Origin: Pseudomonas sp. VD-NE ins
Lineage (GTDB): Bacteria; Pseudomonadota; Gammaproteobacteria; Pseudomonadales; Pseudomonadaceae
Reading direction: 5' to 3'
DNA length: 64,000 nucleotides
NCBI RefSeq assembly: GCF_031882575.1
Contig: NZ_CP134772.1
Span: 2,375,001 to 2,439,000 of the forward strand
The position numbers and the translations under genes are program-made. The notes beneath the pieces are model-generated. The model ran no database searches and was not told the DNA's origin. It saw only the letters and a list, made by a program, of their open reading frames with translations. How positions within the stretch are numbered: position 1 is the first letter of the stretch; every line of letters begins with the position of its first letter. This document shows positions 26,468 through 33,711 of this stretch, piece by piece.

Positions 26468-28018
26468 ATGAAACGCTGCCGCGTACTCGCCCTGATCCTG
26501 CTCGCTGGCGTCAGCCTTGGCGCGAGCGCTGCACCGCTGACCCCGGAAGAAGCGGCGGGCAAGCGCCTGTACCGCCAAGGCTTGTCAGCCAGTGGCGAGG
26601 CGATCATGGCGCGGGTCGGCGCGGCGGATGTGTTGCTGCCGGCGACCAGCCTGCCGTGCGCCAATTGCCACGGCGCCGACGGCCTCGGCCGACCTGAGGG
26701 CGGCGTGCGTCCATCCGAATTGAATTGGGCGCGACTGACCAGCACGTACGGCCAGCAACAGGTCAACGGCCGCAGTTATCCGGCCTACAGCGAAAGCACT
26801 CTCGCCACGGCCATTGAGCAGGGCCGCGACCCCGGCCACAACCGCCTCGACCCGAGCATGCCGCGCTTTCTGCTGTCGATGAAGGATCAGCGCAACCTCA
26901 CGGCTTATCTCAAGCGCCTCGCCGATGAACGCGACCCCGGCCTCGACGCCGAGACCCTGCATCTGGGCACCTTACTGCCCAGCCAAGGACCACTGGCCGA
27001 GGAGGGCATGACCGTTGCGGCGGTGCTCAACGGCAGCGTGGCGCGGATCAATCAGGCCGGCGGCATTCACGGTCGGCAACTGCGTTTGACGGTGATCGAT
27101 CCCGGCCCCGATCGCGCCAGCGCCGAGCAAGCCTTGCAGCAATTGATCGAGCAGGAACAAGTGTTCGCATTGATCGCGCCGCTGGCGCCGGCTCTCGACA
27201 GCGAACTCGGGCCGCGTCTGGAACAGGCCGGGGTGCCACTGATCGGGCCGATGTCGATCCTCGGCACCCTGCAGGCCAGTCCACAGATTTTCGAGCCGTT
27301 GCCGGGATTGCGCGAGCAGTTGATCGCGCTGGCCGATTACGCCACGGCCAGTTTGCGCGTGCTGCAAGGGCCGACGCTGATCGCCTATCCCGACGACCCG
27401 GTACAAACACTGGCCGCGCAAAATCTCGGTCAGTACTTGCAGGAACACGGCTGGCAGAAAGTCCATCTGCAAGCCTATGACCCGGCGGCGGAGGCGCTGC
27501 CGTTGGGCTCGCGCTCGGTGTTTTACCTGGGCAATGGCGGCGGCTTCAGTCGTCTGGCGACGCGCCTGCAAAGCGCCGGGCAAGTGCCTTATCTGTTCGC
27601 TGCTTCAAGCCAGGTGGCCGGCGATCTGCTGCAAGTCCCCGACGGTTTCACCCGACGGGTGTTTCTCGCCTATCCATTTGTGCCCAGCGACTGGACCCAG
27701 GCCGGGCGCATGGCCCTGACCTTGTTGCGCGAAGGCCAAGGCCTCGGCGCCCAGCACGCGGTGCTGCAAGTCGGTGCCTACACCTCGATGCTGCTGCTCA
27801 GTGAAGGCATGAAACAAGCTGGCCGCGACGCCAGCCGGGAAAAACTGGTGGCGGCGCTGGAAGGCCTGCACGACTTCGACACCGGCCTGACCCCGCGTCT
27901 GAGTTTCGGCCCCGGCCGACGCCTGGGCTTGAGCGGCGCCCATGTAGTCACCGTGGATTTGCCCGATCAGCGTTTCTATCTGGTCGCGCCTTATAAACCG
28001 ATTGTTGCCAGCCCCTGA
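26468..28018 (+). CDS. Cytochrome c fused to a periplasmic-binding (LivJ-type) domain
   Basis: 516 aa with a signal peptide (VLALILLAGVSLGASA). A single class I haem c site CANCHG lies at ~65-70, with Met-containing sequence further on (MPRFLLSMKDQ) for the distal ligand, ending near residue 155. The rest (~160-510) is a type 1 periplasmic-binding fold like the branched-chain amino-acid receptors (LHLGTLLPSQGPLAEEGMTV, GLMQ-like VARINQAGGIHGRQLRLTV). No permease or ATPase genes accompany it. It may act as an electron acceptor for the oxidase, with the second domain docking a protein or small molecule; both ideas are inference. Nine bp after sco2. Confidence 0.87.
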   Translation: MKRCRVLALILLAGVSLGASAAPLTPEEAAGKRLYRQGLSASGEAIMARVGAADVLLPATSLPCANCHGADGLGRPEGGVRPSELNWARLTSTYGQQQVNGRSYPAYSESTLATAIEQGRDPGHNRLDPSMPRFLLSMKDQRNLTAYLKRLADERDPGLDAETLHLGTLLPSQGPLAEEGMTVAAVLNGSVARINQAGGIHGRQLRLTVIDPGPDRASAEQALQQLIEQEQVFALIAPLAPALDSELGPRLEQAGVPLIGPMSILGTLQASPQIFEPLPGLREQLIALADYATASLRVLQGPTLIAYPDDPVQTLAAQNLGQYLQEHGWQKVHLQAYDPAAEALPLGSRSVFYLGNGGGFSRLATRLQSAGQVPYLFAASSQVAGDLLQVPDGFTRRVFLAYPFVPSDWTQAGRMALTLLREGQGLGAQHAVLQVGAYTSMLLLSEGMKQAGRDASREKLVAALEGLHDFDTGLTPRLSFGPGRRLGLSGAHVVTVDLPDQRFYLVAPYKPIVASP

Positions 28019-28033
28019 ACGGAGGGCCCGATC

Positions 28034-28795
28034 ATGAAACGCACAACGCTGATCTTGCTGCTGACTTGCTGGCTGCCGCTGGCGTGGGCCAATAACGAAC
28101 CGGCCGTGGCGCGGGTCAATGGCGAGGAGATTTCCGGGTTTCGCTTCGAGCGCTTCTTCGCCGAATACCTCGAAGATCAGGGTCGCGCGGTGACGAGTAT
28201 TCGCAGCCCCAAGGCCTACAAGGAACTGCGCCAGGCCGCGTTGCAAATGCTGATCGACAAAGAATTGCTGTGGCAGGAATCGCAGAAACGTGGCCGGCAG
28301 ATCGACGAACAAGCGCTGCGTCAGCAGATCGAGCAAACCCGCATGGCCATCGGCGGCGCGGATAAATTCGTCCGGCGCTTGCAGGACGCCGGTTTCGATG
28401 AGGCCTCCTTCACCGAGTACACCCGCCGCGAACTGGCGGCGCAGCAGATGTTCGCCGAGCTGATTCGCGCTAATACCTTGCAACCCCGTCACCTGCTGAT
28501 TCGGGTGCCCGTGCAAGCAGATGCAGCCACAGTCGCCGCAGCGCGTCTACGCTTGATGCAAATGCGCGCCTCGATTGTCAGCGGGGCGAGTTTTGCCAGC
28601 GATCCGGTGCGCTCACCGTTCGGCTGGCATGTGATTTATTTGCCGAACCACTTGGAGGCCATCGATGTCCCAGATTTGCAGGGGCTGGATACAGTCAGGG
28701 CACAGCTCGCCCGACAGCAACAGACCCAGGCTCGTCGCCAAGTGCTCGCGCAATTACGGGTGCAGAACAGGATCGAACGAATTGACGACGACTGA
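28034..28795 (+). CDS. SurA/PpiC-like periplasmic chaperone with a shortened parvulin domain
   Basis: 253 aa. Signal peptide MKRTTLILLLTCWLPLAWA; SurA-N-like chaperone region (ARVNGEEISGFRFERFFAEYL, then LQMLIDKELLWQES). The parvulin part begins normally (LQPRHLLIRVPVQADAATVAAARLRL, GASFA) but jumps directly to SDPVRSPFGWHVIYL, so about 45-50 residues that normally form the middle of the PPIase fold and active site are absent. It probably acts as a folding chaperone without isomerase activity, plausibly for the huge oxidase. GGAGGG precedes the ATG; 15 bp after the cytochrome fusion. Last gene before the regulatory gap of the secretion operon. Confidence 0.85.
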   Translation: MKRTTLILLLTCWLPLAWANNEPAVARVNGEEISGFRFERFFAEYLEDQGRAVTSIRSPKAYKELRQAALQMLIDKELLWQESQKRGRQIDEQALRQQIEQTRMAIGGADKFVRRLQDAGFDEASFTEYTRRELAAQQMFAELIRANTLQPRHLLIRVPVQADAATVAAARLRLMQMRASIVSGASFASDPVRSPFGWHVIYLPNHLEAIDVPDLQGLDTVRAQLARQQQTQARRQVLAQLRVQNRIERIDDD

Positions 28796-28803
28796 AGGTT
28801 CCC

Positions 28804-28862
28804 CCCCAATAGTGGGGAATGGCTTCGATGCCCATTCAGGTGCTTCCCCGTTTCTGGGGAAC
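28804..28862. promoter_or_regulatory. Two CCCC-N6-GGGG palindromes upstream of the secretion operon
   Basis: CCCCAATAGTGGGGAA (28804-28819) and TTCCCCGTTTCTGGGGAA (28844-28861), 42 bp apart centre to centre, i.e. four helical turns. They lie ~75-130 bp upstream of the sigma54 element at 28935, the right place for NtrC-type activator binding. Confidence 0.6.
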
Positions 28863-28934
28863 GGGGTACCGGGACGAGCGGGCATTGTCATTAAATTCAA
28901 GGACATGAAGACATAAAATTACCGGCACTCAGCC

Positions 28935-28950
28935 TGGCATGAAGTGTGCG
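28935..28950 (+). promoter_or_regulatory. Sigma54 promoter of the receiver/secretion operon
   Basis: TGGCATGAAGTGTGCG: GG-N10-GC spacing is exact; TGGCA and TGC fit the consensus, with two mismatches (T for C in the -24 part, G for T in the -12 part). Predicted start near 28960, ~55 bases before the TTG start of the receiver gene. Confidence 0.6.
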
Positions 28951-29014
28951 TTACCGATGGTAAGGCGCACTCTCAGGGCGGGGTCATCGGACCTGCTGTT
29001 TCAAGGAGTCGACC

Positions 29015-29545
29015 TTGGTTAACAAAGTACTGGTTGTCGAAGACGAACAGCTGCTTGCACAAAACCTTCAGGATTATCTGTCGGCGCAGGGGCTGGACGT
29101 CGCGATTGCACATGACGGAGCGACGGCTATCGGTTTGGCCGAAACCTTTGCCCCCGACGTGCTGGTGTTCGATTACCGCTTGCCCGATATGGAAGGCTTT
29201 GAGGTGCTCGACGCAGTCCGCCAGAACAGGACGTGCCATTTTGTGCTGATAACGGGTCACCCGACCGCTGAAGTCTGTGAGCGGGCGCGGCAACTGGGGG
29301 TCAGCCACATCCTGTTCAAACCGTTTCCTTTGGCGGAATTGGCGCGGGCGGTCTGCGACCTTCTTGGGATCAAGCGTGAAGCGAAACCCGGTGCGAGCCC
29401 TTCCGAAGGGTTTGTCGAACGACGCCAGAGCAGGACCGAGAGCTTCCCGTTGCAGTTGTACGATGGCAGTTGGGTGTTGGCGGATCGGCGACGACAGTTG
29501 CACGCCATGGCACCGGACGACGATCAAATGCTCACCGGGGAGTAA
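29015..29545 (+). CDS. Stand-alone receiver-domain response regulator
   Basis: 176 aa. One CheY-like receiver (KVLVVEDEQLLAQNLQDYL, phospho-Asp in VLVFDYRLPDMEG, Thr in LITGHPTAE, Lys in LFKPFPLAE), then a ~60-residue tail of no known domain and no DNA-binding motif. The N-terminal 25 residues closely resemble those of the MnxR-like regulator at 58124 (LLVEDDELLAENIQTYL), suggesting a duplicated receiver. It may be a phosphate sink or a protein-protein switch for the secretion ATPase downstream. The TTG start at 29015 is set by AAGGAG six bases before it. First gene of the secretion operon, 81 bp before gspE. Confidence 0.88.
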   Translation: MVNKVLVVEDEQLLAQNLQDYLSAQGLDVAIAHDGATAIGLAETFAPDVLVFDYRLPDMEGFEVLDAVRQNRTCHFVLITGHPTAEVCERARQLGVSHILFKPFPLAELARAVCDLLGIKREAKPGASPSEGFVERRQSRTESFPLQLYDGSWVLADRRRQLHAMAPDDDQMLTGE

Positions 29546-29626
29546 TGGCGCGAACAGACGTTCCGGCACTTGCCGCCAAGGTTTGCCGCGCCGACAGGGC
29601 TCTGAGCCCCGGTTGGAGAGCAAGCC

Positions 29627-31333
29627 ATGGAACGTCTGTCCGTTGTCGTCGAACCGCTGTTGGCCGAAAGCGCGCCAGAACGCTTTTCCAGTGAACAGCT
29701 TGCCCAGGCCCGGGCGCGGGCCGCCACCTCCGGCGAACGCGTCCTTGAAGCCCTCGGCGTACTCTGTGAACTGGCGCCGATGCCGTTTATTCACACCCTC
29801 GGCGCCACCCTGCATTACCCGGTGCTCGACACCGACAGCCTGTTTCAAGCGACGCCGGTGTTCGACCGGGTCACCCTCGCACAATGCCTGAAACGCGAAT
29901 TCATCCTGCTGCGCCACAACGATGAAGTCATCGGCGTGTTTGCCGACCCCTTCGACCCGGCGCGCCTGGCCTGGATCGACGACTGCCTGCACGGCGCGCC
30001 GCTGCATCTGGTGCACGCCGATGACCTCAAGGCCTATCTGGCCCGCCACGAAGAAAGCTTCCACGCCGTCGAATCGCTGAACGCTCAGGGCGACACTCAC
30101 CACGAAATCGACACCCTGCAAAGCCTGTCGCTGACCAGCATCAGCGAAGACGCCAGCAGCGTGGTGAAACTGGTCAACTCGACCCTCTACGACGCGCTGA
30201 AAATGCACGCCAGCGACATCCACCTCGGCACCACCGGCCACGGTCTGGTGATCAAGTACCGCATCGACGGCGTGCTCAACAACATCAGCAAAGTCCAGGG
30301 CAACGAGTTTGCCGAGCAGGTGATTTCGCGGGTCAAGGTCATGGCCGAACTGGACATCGGCGAGAAACGTGTGCCGCAGGACGGTCGTTTCAAGATCGGC
30401 ATCAGCGGCCGTCAGATCGACTTCCGCGTGTCGATCATGCCGAGCATTTTCGGCGAAGACGCGGTGCTGCGGGTACTGGACAAACAGGATCTGGCCGATA
30501 AGGTCTGCGGCGTGCAATTGCAGGCACTGGGCTTTGAAGACGAAACCCTGCGTCAGTTGCGCCGCCTCGCCGCCGAACCCTACGGCATGGTGCTGGTCAC
30601 CGGCCCGACCGGCAGCGGCAAGACCACCACGCTGTACGCGATGATCACCGAGATCAACCATGGCGTGGACAAGATCATCACCATCGAAGACCCGGTCGAA
30701 TATCAATTGCCGGGCGTGTTGCAAATCCCGGTCAACGAGAAAAAAGGCCTGACCTTCGCCCGTGGCTTGCGCTCGATCCTGCGCCACGACCCGGACAAGA
30801 TCATGGTCGGCGAAATCCGCGACCCGGACACCGCGCAGATCGCCGTGCAATCAGCGCTCACCGGCCACCTGGTGTTCACCACCATCCACGCCAACAACGT
30901 CTTCGACGTGATCGGCCGCTTCACCCAAATGGAAATCGACCCCTACAGCCTGGTTTCCGCGCTCAACGCGATTCTCGCTCAGCGCCTGATTCGCTTGGTG
31001 TGCAGCAGTTGCAGCGCGCCGGTCAATCCGAGCGATGAAGAGCTGCGTGCCTCGGGCCTCGATCCGCAGAAAGTCGATCACTACCACTTCGTCCACGGCA
31101 AGGGCTGCGGCCATTGCCGGGGCAGCGGTTATCGCGGACGCACGGCGATTGCCGAGTTGCTGCACCTCGATGACGAACTACGCCAGATGATCGTCGAGCG
31201 CCAACCGATCACCCAAATCAAAGCCCTGGCCTGTGCCCGTGGTTTGCGCCTGCTGCGCGAATCGGCGCTGGAGCTGGTGGAACAAGGTCGCACCACGCTG
31301 GAGGAGATCAATCGTGTCACATTTATCTCGTGA
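29627..31333 (+). CDS. gspE: Type II secretion / type IV pilus ATPase GspE
   Basis: 568 aa. An N-terminal GspE-N region is followed by the hexameric ATPase: HASDIHLG (~200), Walker A TGPTGSGKTTTLYAM (~325-340), the Asp box IITIEDPVEYQLPG, Walker B IMVGEIRDPDTA, His box FTTIHANN, and the tetracysteine zinc site (CSSC and CGHC near 460 and 490). It is a cytoplasmic motor that drives pseudopilus assembly with GspF. AGAG precedes the ATG. Its last 20 bases overlap the GTG start of the PilM-like gene. Confidence 0.95.
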   Translation: MERLSVVVEPLLAESAPERFSSEQLAQARARAATSGERVLEALGVLCELAPMPFIHTLGATLHYPVLDTDSLFQATPVFDRVTLAQCLKREFILLRHNDEVIGVFADPFDPARLAWIDDCLHGAPLHLVHADDLKAYLARHEESFHAVESLNAQGDTHHEIDTLQSLSLTSISEDASSVVKLVNSTLYDALKMHASDIHLGTTGHGLVIKYRIDGVLNNISKVQGNEFAEQVISRVKVMAELDIGEKRVPQDGRFKIGISGRQIDFRVSIMPSIFGEDAVLRVLDKQDLADKVCGVQLQALGFEDETLRQLRRLAAEPYGMVLVTGPTGSGKTTTLYAMITEINHGVDKIITIEDPVEYQLPGVLQIPVNEKKGLTFARGLRSILRHDPDKIMVGEIRDPDTAQIAVQSALTGHLVFTTIHANNVFDVIGRFTQMEIDPYSLVSALNAILAQRLIRLVCSSCSAPVNPSDEELRASGLDPQKVDHYHFVHGKGCGHCRGSGYRGRTAIAELLHLDDELRQMIVERQPITQIKALACARGLRLLRESALELVEQGRTTLEEINRVTFIS

Positions 31334-32117
31334 GCGTTTTGTCGCCGTGCTCGGCGCCAGCGGCGTTGGCCTCGGTCAACGGCGTGGCAGCGACACCCTG
31401 TGGCTGGGCAGCGTCGGTTACATCGACGAAGGCTTCCAGAGCTACGCGGTGGCGCTGGACACCCTCGATCGCCTGCTCGGTGAACACGCCCGCGCCGGTG
31501 CCGAATTGAGCGTGGTCATCTCCGGCCATTTCAGCCGTTTCTGCCTGGTGCCATGGAGCGCGCAGATCAGCAGCCCTGAGGAACTGCGCGGCTTTGCCCA
31601 ACTGTGTTTCGAAGACCTGTTTGGCGCGTCAACCCAGCCGTGGAGTCTGGTGCTGTCCGCCGAGCCGGCCGGTTACGACCGCATCGCCAGCGCCTTGCCG
31701 CAAGACTTGCTCGAACGCCTGCGCACGCTGGTCAGCGCTCGCGGTCTGCGCCTGCGCTCGGTGCAGCCGTACCTGATGGCGGCGTTCAACCGCTTCGACA
31801 AAAGCCTCGATGCCGGCGACTTCCTGTTCGTCGTCGCCGAGCCGCAACGCAGCGTGTTGTTGCTGGCGAGGGAAGGGCGCTGGGCCGGCGTGCGTTCGGT
31901 GGGCGGCAGCGACAGCGATGCCGCGTTGAATGCGCTGATCGGTCGCGAACGGCAGCTACAAGCCTCGACCAGCGAACGCGCCTTCAACGTTTATCTGCAC
32001 GCGCCGGCGCGGCTCGATGCGTATCCGGACGTGGCGGGTGTGCAACTGCGCACCCTTGAAGACGCCTCGATGAACGTGCGTGACGGCTTGTACGTCATGT
32101 CCCGGGCGGTGGCCTGA
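31314..32117 (+). CDS. PilM/GspL cytoplasmic-domain-like protein
   Basis: 267 aa, actin-like. No signal or membrane span. GVGLGQRRG near the start, a middle LVLSAEPAGYDRIASAL, and AAFNRFDKSLDAGDFLFVV resemble MshI/PilM-type alignment ATPase-fold proteins, though sequence similarity is weak. Position after gspE and before PilN- and PilO-like genes supports the call. The GTG at 31314 is preceded by GGAGGAG and lies within the end of gspE, so translation is coupled. It probably links GspE to the inner-membrane alignment complex. Confidence 0.65.
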   Translation: MSHLSRERFVAVLGASGVGLGQRRGSDTLWLGSVGYIDEGFQSYAVALDTLDRLLGEHARAGAELSVVISGHFSRFCLVPWSAQISSPEELRGFAQLCFEDLFGASTQPWSLVLSAEPAGYDRIASALPQDLLERLRTLVSARGLRLRSVQPYLMAAFNRFDKSLDAGDFLFVVAEPQRSVLLLAREGRWAGVRSVGGSDSDAALNALIGRERQLQASTSERAFNVYLHAPARLDAYPDVAGVQLRTLEDASMNVRDGLYVMSRAVA

Positions 32118-32118
32118 A

Positions 32119-32664
32119 ATGCGCGCCCTGAATCTGGATTTTCAGCCACGGCCGCGTTCCGGCCCGTTGGGTTGGAGCCTGCTCGGCGGCGGCGTGCTGC
32201 TGGCGCTGCTGTGCTTCGGCGTGCAACAGCACCTCGACGCGCACACCGAACAGCAACAAGGTCATCTGCAAACCACGCAGCGTCAGCTCACCGGTGACAG
32301 CGGCGCCAAGTCCACCCTGAGCCCGGCGCAAATCCGTGAACAAGCGGCGAACCTCGCCGAGATGCGCAAGGTCTCGCAGCAACTGCGCCGCCCGTGGGAG
32401 CGCCTGTTCGCCATGCTCGAAGCGATGCCGCGCGATGACGTTGCGCTGCTGAGCCTGACCCCGGATGCCCGTAAAGGTCAGGTACGCATCAGCGCCGAAG
32501 CGCGGGATCTGCAAGCGATGCTCGACTTCCACAAACGTCTGGAAGCCAGCGACGAGCTGTCCGACGTCTCGCTGTTGAGCCACGAGATCGTCGTCAAATC
32601 GCCGGAACAACCGGTGCAATTCAACCTGTCGGCGACCTGGGAGATGGGCGATGCGAATCCCTAG
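32119..32664 (+). CDS. PilN/GspL-periplasmic-like assembly protein
   Basis: 181 aa. One transmembrane helix at ~20-42 (LGWSLLGGGVLLALLCFGVQ), a coiled-coil segment up to ~100, then a ferredoxin-like periplasmic domain (LSLTPDARKGQVRISAEARDLQAMLDFHKRLE). This layout is that of PilN and MshI2 proteins. It starts one base after the stop of the PilM-like gene and overlaps the next by 14 bp. The gene would tie the cytoplasmic and periplasmic parts of the machine together. Confidence 0.7.
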   Translation: MRALNLDFQPRPRSGPLGWSLLGGGVLLALLCFGVQQHLDAHTEQQQGHLQTTQRQLTGDSGAKSTLSPAQIREQAANLAEMRKVSQQLRRPWERLFAMLEAMPRDDVALLSLTPDARKGQVRISAEARDLQAMLDFHKRLEASDELSDVSLLSHEIVVKSPEQPVQFNLSATWEMGDANP

Positions 32665-33199
32665 ACTGATCGTCCACGAATACCTGCAGGGCCTCGGCAT
32701 TCCGGGCCTGGCCGGGCTGGCGCTGCTGTTGGTCGCCGTGGCTTGGGCACTCGGCGGTTTGCTGCCGGGCTGGCAATCGTTGCAGCACTTGAGCCAGCAG
32801 ACTCAGGAAGCCAGCGAGTACCTGGCCAAGGTTGAAGACGGCAGCATCGCGCCGCCGGTGGTGCCGCAGCGTCAGCTCGACGACTTCCGCAACAAACTGC
32901 CGGCGCAACCGCAAGCCACCGTCGCCATCGACCGCATCTACGCCCTCGCAGCCCAGGAGCACATCACTCTGGCGCGTGGCGAGTACGCCCTCGGCGTCGA
33001 CCCGAAAACCCACCTGGCGCGCTATCAGATTCTCCTGCCAGTGCGCGGCAGCTACCCGCAACTGCGCCGCTTTGTGCACGCCTTGCTCGGTCAGTTGCCA
33101 GCGGTGGTGGTGGAAGACCTTGAGCTGCAACGCAAGAAAATTGGCGACACCGACCTCAATGGCCGGATCCGAATGACCCTTTACCTGTCGAGGTCGTGA
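32651..33199 (+). CDS. PilO/GspM-like assembly protein
   Basis: 182 aa. A single N-terminal helix (LAGLALLLVAVAWALGGLLPG), a coiled coil (LQHLSQQTQEASEYLAKV), and a ferredoxin-like C-terminal domain (YQILLPVRGSYPQLRRFVHALLGQLPAVVVEDLEL), the PilO/MshJ pattern. It overlaps the previous gene by 14 bp; its TGA overlaps the next ATG. Likely dimerises with the PilN-like protein in the periplasm. Confidence 0.72.
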   Translation: MRIPRLIVHEYLQGLGIPGLAGLALLLVAVAWALGGLLPGWQSLQHLSQQTQEASEYLAKVEDGSIAPPVVPQRQLDDFRNKLPAQPQATVAIDRIYALAAQEHITLARGEYALGVDPKTHLARYQILLPVRGSYPQLRRFVHALLGQLPAVVVEDLELQRKKIGDTDLNGRIRMTLYLSRS

Positions 33200-33711
33200 T
33201 GAATACAAAGCGCGTGACAGGGTGGCTAGCGTTCTTCGCTGTGGCGGCGGGGCTGGCGTGGTTGCCGGAGTATTTCTCGCCGAGCGAAGACGCCGATTCG
33301 AACCAGGTAGCCGTCGCCACGCCGGGGAAAACCCGGGGCGCGCTGCCGGCCAGCACCGCCAAGGCCAAAGACGCACCGATCAGGGACCTGAGCCCGGCCG
33401 GCGACCTGTTCGCGGCGAAATCCTGGAAGGCCGCGCCGACCCTGGCCACGGTCACCGAACAAGCGATCAACCCGGCCACAGTGGTGCAAGCCCCGAGCCT
33501 GCCACCGGTGCCGTTTCAGTTCGTCGGTCGGCTGCATGACCGCAGCGACCTGCAAGTGTTTTTGCAGAACGGCGAAAAGATCTACGTCGTGCGCAACGGG
33601 GATGTGATCGACGACACCTGGAAGATCACCGGCATTTCCGATCTGGAATTGAGCCTGGTTTACCTGCCTTTGCATTTGTCGCAGACCTTGTCTGTGGGGA
33701 GTACGCAATGA
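33199..33711 (+). CDS. PilP/GspC-like periplasmic linker protein
   Basis: 170 aa. An N-terminal membrane anchor (VTGWLAFFAVAAGLAWLP), a flexible Pro/Ala-rich linker and a C-terminal HR-type beta domain (PPVPFQFVGRLHDRSDLQVFLQNGEKIYVVRNGDVIDDTWKI), as in GspC/PilP/MshK. This domain usually touches the secretin N0 domain. ATG at 33199 with GAGG upstream. The gene overlaps the secretin gene by 4 bp. Confidence 0.75.
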   Translation: MNTKRVTGWLAFFAVAAGLAWLPEYFSPSEDADSNQVAVATPGKTRGALPASTAKAKDAPIRDLSPAGDLFAAKSWKAAPTLATVTEQAINPATVVQAPSLPPVPFQFVGRLHDRSDLQVFLQNGEKIYVVRNGDVIDDTWKITGISDLELSLVYLPLHLSQTLSVGSTQ

